Assembly: GCA_039033695.1 (NCBI GenBank)
Contig: JBCCCC010000012.1
Coordinates: 1 to 42,256, forward strand
Length of the DNA stretch: 42,256 nt
Source of the DNA: CALBPI01 sp039033695
GTDB taxonomy: Bacteria > Pseudomonadota > Gammaproteobacteria > Steroidobacterales > Woeseiaceae
Direction of reading: 5' to 3'
Part shown: one piece after another, positions 7,865-14,771 of the stretch
How positions within the stretch are numbered: position 1 is the stretch's first letter
How the letters are laid out: the number at the start of each line of letters is the position of its first letter
Translations under genes and position numbers: made by a program
The notes under the pieces: model-generated
What the model was told of the DNA's origin: nothing
What the model saw: the letters and a program-made list of their open reading frames with translations, nothing else
Databases searched by the model: none

Positions 7865-9355
7865 ATGCCGTATACAACCTTGTTCCGCGATTCGCTGATT
7901 CTCATGACACTGTGTGTGTCGCCGCTGCTGGCGATCGCCGATAGCCACAGCGATTCGGCGAAGCCCACGCTGCAGGCCCGACTTGACCATCCGGAGATGC
8001 GTGGCACGCTGGCTGTGCTGGATGCATGGATCGAAAGCGTGCGCACCTATGATGAGGTGCCAGGTATCTCGGTTGGCCTCGTCGACGGTCAGGACCTGAT
8101 TTGGCAGCGGGGTTACGGGTATTCCAACCTGCGTCGCAAACGCCCGGCTGATGCCGATACCTTGTACAGTATCTGCAGTATCTCGAAGCTGTTTACCGCA
8201 ATAGGTGTTATGCAACTTCGCGATCAGGATAAGCTGACGCTTCGCGACCCGGTCGGCAAGCATCTTGATTGGTTCACGATAGAGCAACGTCACGCAGCAT
8301 CTGGCCCGGCGACTGTCGAGAGTTTGCTGACCCACTCCTCCGGATTGCCGCGCGAATCAGACTTCGACTACTGGAACGGCCCCGATTTTCCTTTCCCCAC
8401 GCGCGAGGAGATGATCGCCCGTCTCAGTGAGCAGCAAACCCTGTATCCGGCCCAGTCGCTGTTCCAATACTCGAACCTGGCAATCACGCTGGCGGGCGAA
8501 ATAGTGCAAGCTGTGTCCGGTACCGACTACCAAGACTATATGAAGTCTCAAATTCTCGACCCGTTGGGGCTGAGTGATACCCGCACATACTACCCGGAAG
8601 AGCTGCGCGGTAAGGCGCTGGCGATTGGCTACACCGGCATGGGGCGAGACAAGAAACGCAGGCCGGTTGAGCCCTTCTTCACACGCGGCATCACTGCGGC
8701 CGCTGGCTTTACCTCGTCCGTCAACGACCTCGCCAAGTTTGCTATGTGGCAATTCGCGCTGCTCGAAAATGGCGGCGACAAGGTCTTGGCAGCCAATACG
8801 CTGCGCGAGATGCATCGAGTGCATTGGGTGGACCCTGATTGGGAGACAACCTGGGGTCTCGGCTTCGCGGTTCGCCAGGTAGGGGACATGACTGTCGTCA
8901 GCCATGGCGGTGGTTGCCCCGGCTACATTACCAACTTTTCGATGAACCCCGCCGCACGCACAGCAGCCATCGTTCTTACCAACGCGGGTGATGGGCCTGC
9001 AGGTCGAATGGCAACGACAGCGCTCATGATGCTAACGACCGCGAGCAAAGCAGCCGAAACACCGGCCGACGATCCGGTGCCGGACTACTCTATGTATGAG
9101 GGTAACTTCGGCTTCTCGCCGTGGGGTGGTGAGCTTGCGATTCGCCAATGGGGTGACCAGCTCGTGGCCATTGATCTGCCAACGCGCAATCTCGAAGACG
9201 CCATGGAGAAGCTCGAGCACCGCGATGGTCATGTATTCGTTAGGCTGTCCGAGGACGGCGAGCCTCGAGAGACTTGGACGTTCGAGTTGGGCGAGGACGG
9301 GCTCGCCACGCGCGTGAAGTCCCACTCGTTCTATGCGAATCGAATTGCCGATTAA
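7865..9355 (+). CDS. Exported serine hydrolase, beta-lactamase/PBP-like family
   Basis: 496 residues from ATG 7865, with GAGAG just upstream. A signal peptide (about 1-25) precedes the domain. Catalytic motifs of the class C beta-lactamase/esterase fold are all present: SISK (S105, K108), YSN (Y202, N204) and SHGGG (H347-G350). THSSGLP (156-162) is another family marker. The last 100 residues form a beta-rich tail (MYEGNFGFSPWGGEL), as in many members of this group. Members include D-aminopeptidases, esterases and peptidoglycan-linked enzymes, so resistance to beta-lactams should not be assumed. Likely periplasmic. It follows the YceH gene closely. Confidence 0.88.
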   Translation: MPYTTLFRDSLILMTLCVSPLLAIADSHSDSAKPTLQARLDHPEMRGTLAVLDAWIESVRTYDEVPGISVGLVDGQDLIWQRGYGYSNLRRKRPADADTLYSICSISKLFTAIGVMQLRDQDKLTLRDPVGKHLDWFTIEQRHAASGPATVESLLTHSSGLPRESDFDYWNGPDFPFPTREEMIARLSEQQTLYPAQSLFQYSNLAITLAGEIVQAVSGTDYQDYMKSQILDPLGLSDTRTYYPEELRGKALAIGYTGMGRDKKRRPVEPFFTRGITAAAGFTSSVNDLAKFAMWQFALLENGGDKVLAANTLREMHRVHWVDPDWETTWGLGFAVRQVGDMTVVSHGGGCPGYITNFSMNPAARTAAIVLTNAGDGPAGRMATTALMMLTTASKAAETPADDPVPDYSMYEGNFGFSPWGGELAIRQWGDQLVAIDLPTRNLEDAMEKLEHRDGHVFVRLSEDGEPRETWTFELGEDGLATRVKSHSFYANRIAD

Positions 9356-9435
9356 TGCCGGACCAGCGTCATTGAATGCTGGTTACCCGGTATCCATGCG
9401 CGCGGCGCATCGGCGCTACTTGAGCTAAGTCTGAG

Positions 9436-10119
9436 ATGCCTGTCTTAGTGATCGGATTGATCGTGCTTGGTCTGGTTTTCCTGCCGGGATTCTGGGTGCG
9501 CCAAGTGATGGCGCGCTATAGCCAACCGAATGACCGTTACAGCGTCACGGGTGGCCAGGCCGCGCGACGCCTGCTTGACTTGCACGGCCTGCAACACGTT
9601 GGGACGGAAGCAACGAATACAGGTGACCATTACTCGCCCGACGAGAAAATGGTTCGCCTGAGCGCAGCCAATTACTCCGGCAAGTCGCTGACGGCGATTA
9701 CCGTTGCGGCGCATGAGGTCGGCCATGCCGTGCAGGACGCGACCGGTTACCCAGCGCTGCACTTGCGTACGCGACTTGTTCGGTGGGTGGGACCGATTGA
9801 AAAACTCGGCGCCGTGCTGCTGATCGGCGCGCCAGTCATTATTGCGATCACCCGGGCACCGTCGGCTGGCGGCCTGATGTTGCTGGGCGGTTTTCTGACA
9901 CTCGGTGCTGGCGTCGTCGTGCACTTATTAACGCTGCCAACCGAATTCGATGCCAGCTTCGGCCGTGCGCTGCCAATGCTGGCTGAACACGATGTACTGA
10001 TACCGGGTGATGAACGTCACGCCAGGCGATTGCTTGGCGCCGCCGCGATGACCTACGTTTCCGCATCGCTGATGAGTCTTCTAAATATTGCGCGCTGGCT
10101 GGCGATTCTTCGGCGTTGA
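9436..10119 (+). CDS. YugP-type zinc metallopeptidase, membrane-bound
   Basis: 227 residues. An N-terminal membrane helix (3-20) is followed by the segment TGDHYSPDEKMVRLS (62-76) and the zinc site HEVGH (93-97), the hallmark of the YugP (neutral zinc metallopeptidase) family. LPTEFDAS (167-174) carries the likely third ligand E170. Two more membrane helices follow (about 124-138 and 145-166), and one lies near the C-terminus. The length agrees with the family. Substrates are unknown; the position in the inner membrane suggests membrane-protein turnover. It converges with the SIMPL gene. Confidence 0.9.
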   Translation: MPVLVIGLIVLGLVFLPGFWVRQVMARYSQPNDRYSVTGGQAARRLLDLHGLQHVGTEATNTGDHYSPDEKMVRLSAANYSGKSLTAITVAAHEVGHAVQDATGYPALHLRTRLVRWVGPIEKLGAVLLIGAPVIIAITRAPSAGGLMLLGGFLTLGAGVVVHLLTLPTEFDASFGRALPMLAEHDVLIPGDERHARRLLGAAAMTYVSASLMSLLNIARWLAILRR

Positions 10120-10192
10120 GTATCGTGCGCCTTGTTGGAGACAGGGAGAATCGCTGGCGCGTTATTGCCCCGCTGTCGCCACCAGCGCCTCG

Positions 10193-10912
10193 CTAGTCGG
10201 AGAGATAATACTCGACGGTTGAGACAACGCGGACGCGCTTGATGTGCGGGTTGTTGTTATCGCGCGGCGAGATACTGAACTGCCCCTGTGATGCCCGTCG
10301 AATCTTGCCAAGCTGGCTGTTCGAATCCTGGGCGAACTTCTCAGCGACCTCGCGCGCCTTTCGCGTTGCTTCCTCGATCATCTCTGGCTTGATTTCATTT
10401 AGGCGTGTGAAGATGTAATCGGTCTGCGTGGCATACGCATCGCCAGTAAATACAATACCGGTCTTGCCGAGTTCCGATAACGAACTCATGACACTCCGAA
10501 CGCCATCGATGTTCTCCGAGTAGACGGTGACGGTCTGGATGGCAGAGTAACGAAACGTCGCGGCCGGCCCGCCGCCCCACTGCTGCGCAGTCTTGTCGGT
10601 GATAGCTGGCGAGCCAAATGTGATCTCGGCTGGCGCAATGCCGCGCTGCTCCAGAAACGACTTGATCTCACGTGTGCTGGTGTCGACATTGCCGTACAAC
10701 TCACCAAGGTCGTTGCTGGCCGCCGTGAACTGGATCGGCCAAATGACAATGTCGGCGGGAAACTCGCGCTCTGACAACCCCTTGACCGTCACGGTGCGTT
10801 CAAATTGCTTGAACTCGATGGCGGCGCTGCGAAGTAGCAGACCCAGCGCAACCAGCCCTGCGAACACGCAAAGCCCGAAAATGAATGCACTGGTTCTATT
10901 CTGTACCGCCAT
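10193..10912 (-). CDS. SIMPL-domain (DUF541) protein, membrane-anchored
   Basis: 239 residues from ATG 10912. A single membrane helix at 11-33 (FIFGLCVFAGLVALGLLL) anchors a large periplasmic domain. FERTVTVKGLSEREFPADIVIWPI (about 37-60) is the characteristic SIMPL opening. Later parts include TVYSENIDGVRSVMSSLSELG and the helix EATRKAREVAEKFAQDS near 180-197, then the terminal strand RVRVVSTVEYYL. The role of SIMPL proteins is poorly defined. Some relate to envelope stress or signalling, but nothing in this sequence allows a sharper call. The gene stands alone next to the B12 operon. Confidence 0.88.
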   Translation of the reverse strand: MAVQNRTSAFIFGLCVFAGLVALGLLLRSAAIEFKQFERTVTVKGLSEREFPADIVIWPIQFTAASNDLGELYGNVDTSTREIKSFLEQRGIAPAEITFGSPAITDKTAQQWGGGPAATFRYSAIQTVTVYSENIDGVRSVMSSLSELGKTGIVFTGDAYATQTDYIFTRLNEIKPEMIEEATRKAREVAEKFAQDSNSQLGKIRRASQGQFSISPRDNNNPHIKRVRVVSTVEYYLSD

Positions 10913-10993
10913 GCTCGCTGCTCATTCGTGATGACCACCCGAGTGTACCGTGGTGCGCGAGGTTATGGGTAGCCTGCCAGGGCAGGCGCTTTG

Positions 10994-11905
10994 TTATGGT
11001 TGCCGCAGCATGCCAGGATGCAGGTCAGCGTGGACGCTCGGGTGCAGCGCATGTGCGAGAATCTCCAGCCCATCAATCAGGCGTGGTCCCGGCGAACTGA
11101 AGTATGCATTGCCGTCCGTCAGATAAACGTTGCCTGTCTTCACGGCGGTCAGGTTGCGCCAGACATCGTTGTTTTGCAGCTGTGAGAAATCGTCCATCGC
11201 GCGCTCAATCCGAAAGCCGCAACAGGCGACAAACAGCACGTCGGGATCACGTTCTGCAATACCTTCCCATGACTGCGTTGTCGAGGGCTTGCCGTGCGCA
11301 CCGAGCAGGTCGATACCACCAGCTGCCTGCACCAATTGCGGGTTCCAATGGCCGCCGTTAAAGGGTGGCGCCAACCATTCAAGAAACGCGACGCGTGGCC
11401 GATCTCTGCTCGGTATTGTTGCTGTCTTGTCACAAACGGCATCGAACCGACGTCGAAGCGATGCAACCAGGTCGTCACCAGACTGGTTTGCGCCCAGCGC
11501 ACTCGCGACGCGCCGGATATCGTCAAAAACATCGTCGAGCGTGTTGGGGTTTAAATCCACGAGTAGCGGCTTGGACGGCAGCGATTCAATGGCCCGAATC
11601 ACATCTCCCGTGGCCACAGCGCAGACATCGCATAGCGCCTGAGAGACAACGATGTCGGGGGCCAAATCTGCCAAGCGCTCTGTGTGCAGATCATACAACG
11701 CATCTTGGTTCACGAGGTGGCCGCGTACGAACGTGTCGATTGCTTCGCTGCTTTGAGTGAACGGGACACGCGTGCTGGTAAGTCGCGGCAGACGCGCCAG
11801 CTGTTCGGGATAGTTGCAGCTATGAGAGATGCCGACCAGCTGACCATCGCAGCCTAGTGCGGCAACGATTTCGGTTGCACTTGGCAGTAGTGTCGCGATT
11901 CTCAC
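10994..11905 (-). CDS. BtuF-like cobalamin-binding protein without signal peptide
   Basis: 303 residues from GTG 11905. It opens directly with MRIATLLPSATEIVAALG, the core of the helical-backbone metal-receptor fold of BtuF, with no signal peptide before it. GISHSCNYP, PDIVVSQALCDVCAV, FLEWLAPPFNGGHW and LFVACCGF match cobalamin-binding relatives. The GTG overlaps the stop of the DUF6580 gene by four bases, so translation is coupled. It is the third gene after the cobalamin riboswitch. A periplasmic BtuF role needs export, which the sequence does not show. It may act in the cytoplasm, or the signal may be atypical. No btuC or btuD is in the window. Confidence 0.82.
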   Translation of the reverse strand: MRIATLLPSATEIVAALGCDGQLVGISHSCNYPEQLARLPRLTSTRVPFTQSSEAIDTFVRGHLVNQDALYDLHTERLADLAPDIVVSQALCDVCAVATGDVIRAIESLPSKPLLVDLNPNTLDDVFDDIRRVASALGANQSGDDLVASLRRRFDAVCDKTATIPSRDRPRVAFLEWLAPPFNGGHWNPQLVQAAGGIDLLGAHGKPSTTQSWEGIAERDPDVLFVACCGFRIERAMDDFSQLQNNDVWRNLTAVKTGNVYLTDGNAYFSSPGPRLIDGLEILAHALHPSVHADLHPGMLRQP

Positions 11906-12396
11906 GCAAACGCCAGGTCGTCTTCTTCGGCGGTCAATTGATGGTGCAGGCCAAAGAACACGGCGCAGTAGATGCTATCCGCAATAATCGCGATACCTAG
12001 ATAAGGCAGTCCATTGAGGTAACAACTCAACAGGCCTGCGGCGGTCGGTGGATACATGCCAACGAGCCAGATGGAAAAGTTTGACACCAAAAAGAACACG
12101 ATCGCTGCGCAGACCACGGCAACCGGGTATCGAGCGCCGCCGCGCTGGTCCTTCAACAGGGCCTGTCCGACCAGCGCGCTCAACATAAAGCCGGCGAACA
12201 CAAACGCCATGACCGTCAGGTCGTAAAACCCGAACACGATCGCCGCAACCAGTAGCGGCAATGTCGGAACTAGCCAGCTGACGCGTCGGTTACCATGTGC
12301 GCCGCCATACAGGGCAAGCGCGCCGACAGGTGAAACGCCGAAAGGATGTGGCAACAGGTGTATCGCGGTGGCAAGCGCAACAATAAGTGTTCTCAT
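11902..12396 (-). CDS. DUF6580 family membrane protein, candidate B12 transport component
   Basis: 164 residues, AGGAG 6-10 bases before ATG 12396, starting 9 bases after the btuB stop. About four to five membrane helices are visible (near 1-14, 41-58, 62-80, 91-112 and 129-150). Family motifs are FGVSPVGALALYGGA (19-33), FFLVSNFSIWL (101-111) and YPPTAAGLLSCYLNGLPYLG (115-134). Its size and helix number recall the small substrate-binding subunits of ECF transporters. Its place between btuB and a BtuF-like gene, under a cobalamin riboswitch, suggests an inner-membrane step of B12 uptake. That role is inferred from context only. The reading as DUF6580 is from memory of the family. Confidence 0.8.
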   Translation of the reverse strand: MRTLIVALATAIHLLPHPFGVSPVGALALYGGAHGNRRVSWLVPTLPLLVAAIVFGFYDLTVMAFVFAGFMLSALVGQALLKDQRGGARYPVAVVCAAIVFFLVSNFSIWLVGMYPPTAAGLLSCYLNGLPYLGIAIIADSIYCAVFFGLHHQLTAEEDDLAFA

Positions 12397-12405
12397 AGCC
12401 TGCTC

Positions 12406-14328
12406 CTATTCGCCGAAGTTGAAGCGCACCCCAACGTAGCCATTGCGGCCCAGCGTGCGGTAGCCAAATACTTCTTCATAGTCGCTGTCGGTGATGTTGT
12501 CGGCACGCGCATAAACGGTAAGGCTATCGGTAACGCGGTATTGTGCGGTCAGACCAACCAGCCAATAGCTGCCCAATGTCACGGTTTCGGCTGATGCGGG
12601 GAACGGCGGGAAGAAGGTATCGGGCCGGGAGCCGCCGTAATCGGCCGTGAGCATGCTGGTCAACTTAGCACCAGGCAGGCCAAGGTCCAGCGATAACCCA
12701 CCGCTATGTCGAGGTCTGCGTACCTCAACCAGGTCGTCACCGGCCGCGGTTTCAGCGCTCGCATCGAGATAGGTATAAGAAGCCGCAACGTTCAACCAGT
12801 CGGTCGCCGCCCAGCTTGCGGTCAGCTCTGCGCCGCTGCGGTCGCTGTCCTCATCAATGTTGTTCGCCGTGAATAAACCGCTGGCGGCATCGAATGCAAA
12901 GCCATTAATCTCATCGGTGAGATCCTGCTGGAACACGGTTAAGCCGAGAGCGACAGTGCCATCAACAAACTCGCCGTCGATACCAATCTCGTAGGCCGTA
13001 GACTTCTCAGGCTCAAGATCCGGGTTACCCAGGAATGTCGCAGGGAAGAAGCCAAATCGCTCGGTAAACGACGGGTTCTTTTGGGCGGTGCCGATAGCGC
13101 CACGCAATCTCAGTGCATCGCTAAACGCATAGCTGGCGCTGATTCGCCCGTTAGCGGCATCATCAAAGTCGCTGTTGCTGTCGAAGCGACCACTGAGCAG
13201 CACGGTGAGTTGCTCGGTCGCCAACCACTGGTAATCAGCGACAACGCTAGTGACGTCGATGGATTGATCTTGGTTTGGGTCGCCAAACCCCACTGCGCCG
13301 CGTTGCTCGAAATCGGTCGCCTCGTGCTCGATCGCCAGAGCCAGTACATTGTCGCCAAGTGAAAAACTCGATCGCGCGGTGATGGTGACCCGCTCGGATG
13401 CAGTCGAGGAGTCGTCAGCACCGTCCACCAACGACTGTTGATCGGAATCAAAAAAGCGCAACGACAGTTGATGCGTATCGCGACCATCACGCGCCGATAG
13501 CTTTGCGCTGGTATCGACATAGAGGTAGCTCGACTCGGTAGCGACATCGCCATCGGTGGGCAAGCCGGTGACAAAAAAGTCGACTGGATCAAACGATGAC
13601 AACGCATCGATGGCCCGTACACCGGCATTCAATGACAACCGCTCTGTCGCATCGAAGGTGCCAGATAGGAACGCGGTGGTCACATCCGAAGGGTCGTCCT
13701 CATCGCCATCTCGCGAAACGTTCTCGCCATCCGTGTCCAGGCGCTCGATACCGCCCGACAGCGCCCAGCGATCGGCGCCAGTTGCACCGCTGACCCCGAC
13801 GTTCAGTGTACTGTTGTTGCCCGCTTCAACGAACGCATTGCCGTTGGTTGTGCGAGCGCTTTGTGTCGTGATGATGTGCACCACGCCGGCGACAGCATCA
13901 CTGCCCCACAGCGCACTCTGCGGACCTCGCACGACTTCGATGCGCTCGATGTTGGCTGTGCTGAGGTGCTCCCAACGAAACTCGTCGCTCGTGGCCGGAT
14001 CGCTGGCGCGTACGCCGTCGATTAATACCAGTAGATGGTTCGCTTCTGCGCCGCGAACACGCACTTGTGTCTGAGCGCCGAGCACGCCAGTGCGACTAAC
14101 GCTGAACCCAGGAACTGATCGCAGTAGCTCCGTGACGTAGCGCGCCTGGCGACGTTCAATATCGTCGCGATCGATGATCGTGACAGCATTGCCCAGCCTT
14201 TCGATCTCAATCGGCGTTAAGGCACCGGTGACAATGATCTCGTCTTTCGGTGTGTTGTGGTTGTCAGCCGATGCGGCCGCAGTGAAGCCGCCCGTGGCGG
14301 CAAGGAAAAGTAGTGTCAGGTTTCGCAT
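12406..14328 (-). CDS. btuB: BtuB-type TonB-dependent vitamin B12 receptor
   Basis: 640 residues from ATG 14328, with GGAGAG at 7 bases. The frame continues upstream, but that part overlaps the leader RNA. Residues 1-21 form a signal peptide, then comes the TonB box DEIIVTG (29-35). The plug domain has RQARYVTELLRSVPGFSV, VRVRGAEANHLLVLIDGVR and IERIEVVRGPQSALWGSDAV. A 22-strand barrel follows, with typical TonB-receptor motifs (NPDLEPEKSTAYEIG), ending in VGVRFNFGE. The cobalamin riboswitch 100 bases upstream makes B12 or another corrinoid the likely ligand. It heads the operon with the DUF6580 and BtuF-like genes. Confidence 0.92.
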   Translation of the reverse strand: MRNLTLLFLAATGGFTAAASADNHNTPKDEIIVTGALTPIEIERLGNAVTIIDRDDIERRQARYVTELLRSVPGFSVSRTGVLGAQTQVRVRGAEANHLLVLIDGVRASDPATSDEFRWEHLSTANIERIEVVRGPQSALWGSDAVAGVVHIITTQSARTTNGNAFVEAGNNSTLNVGVSGATGADRWALSGGIERLDTDGENVSRDGDEDDPSDVTTAFLSGTFDATERLSLNAGVRAIDALSSFDPVDFFVTGLPTDGDVATESSYLYVDTSAKLSARDGRDTHQLSLRFFDSDQQSLVDGADDSSTASERVTITARSSFSLGDNVLALAIEHEATDFEQRGAVGFGDPNQDQSIDVTSVVADYQWLATEQLTVLLSGRFDSNSDFDDAANGRISASYAFSDALRLRGAIGTAQKNPSFTERFGFFPATFLGNPDLEPEKSTAYEIGIDGEFVDGTVALGLTVFQQDLTDEINGFAFDAASGLFTANNIDEDSDRSGAELTASWAATDWLNVAASYTYLDASAETAAGDDLVEVRRPRHSGGLSLDLGLPGAKLTSMLTADYGGSRPDTFFPPFPASAETVTLGSYWLVGLTAQYRVTDSLTVYARADNITDSDYEEVFGYRTLGRNGYVGVRFNFGE

Positions 14329-14332
14329 TGTT

Positions 14333-14388
14333 TCTCTCCGCAGACGTCCCCGGATCTGCCTTGTGCAGCATCGGGACGGATGGAGAGA
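14333..14388 (-). promoter_or_regulatory. Candidate RBS-sequestering hairpin in the btuB leader
   Basis: On the minus strand, TCTCTCC (14388-14382) is complementary to the btuB ribosome-binding site GGAGAGA (14339-14333). Just inside, CGTCCC (14378-14373) pairs with GGGACG (14350-14345), and CTGC/GCAG can pair at the tip. The stacked arms would hide the ribosome-binding site when formed. This is the likely expression platform of the riboswitch. Confidence 0.55.
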
Positions 14389-14429
14389 TACAAGATCCCT
14401 GCTAATCGCCCGCCGCGATACAGCTGTGG

Positions 14430-14602
14430 AACGGTCGACGGGCCGGTATCCGGACTCATGAGTTGCAGCGTGCCGTAGCCTGTTGCTTCGGGTTGGATCG
14501 CCTTCCCACGCAGATTGCGCAGTGGCTCTGATGATCGCCCGACTCATTTACCGTTGCGGGGGCAGTGACGGGATTGCAAAAGTATGCGCACCGTCTTCCC
14601 GT
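14430..14602 (-). promoter_or_regulatory. Cobalamin riboswitch aptamer
   Basis: Read on the minus strand from 14602, conserved cobalamin-aptamer elements come in the right order: GGGAAGACGGTGC, AATCCCGTCACTGCCCCCGC, AACGGTAA, GCCACTG, GTGGGAAGGCG and the B12 box AGTCCGGATACCGGCC (about 14456-14441). The btuB start lies about 100 bases further on. Binding of adenosylcobalamin should lower expression of the three-gene uptake operon. The aptamer limits are approximate. Confidence 0.93.
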
Positions 14603-14604
14603 TT

Positions 14605-14631
14605 AATGTTTGCTGACAGTCAGCAAACATT
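14605..14631. promoter_or_regulatory. 27-bp perfect palindrome, candidate operator
   Basis: AATGTTTGCTGAC (14605-14617), a central A, and GTCAGCAAACATT (14619-14631) form perfect 13-base half-sites. It sits three bases before the riboswitch, in the expected promoter region of btuB and downstream of the ABC exporter gene. No T-run follows on either strand, which argues against a terminator. Odd-centred CTGAC-GTCAG cores are common in TetR-type operators, but no such regulator gene is in the window. Confidence 0.55.
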
Positions 14632-14771
14632 CACCTGTCGAAGTCGGGGCCAACCGTACGCCAAAGAATCCGCATTCGCAACTGCTCATGAACTGGGTGC
14701 GATTGGTTGCGCTGCAGCATTCGCTGCGCGTTGAGTCGCTTACGGCAAGATGGTGGACTGGCTGTGGCGTG

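Noticed and set aside
10972..10987. Hairpin GCCTGC/GCAGGC just after the BtuF-like gene as terminator
   Set aside because: Stem is short and no T-run follows on the minus strand.
13556..14074. Long plus-strand frame inside btuB
   Set aside because: It is antisense to conserved plug and barrel coding sequence and has a low-complexity composition typical of a shadow frame.
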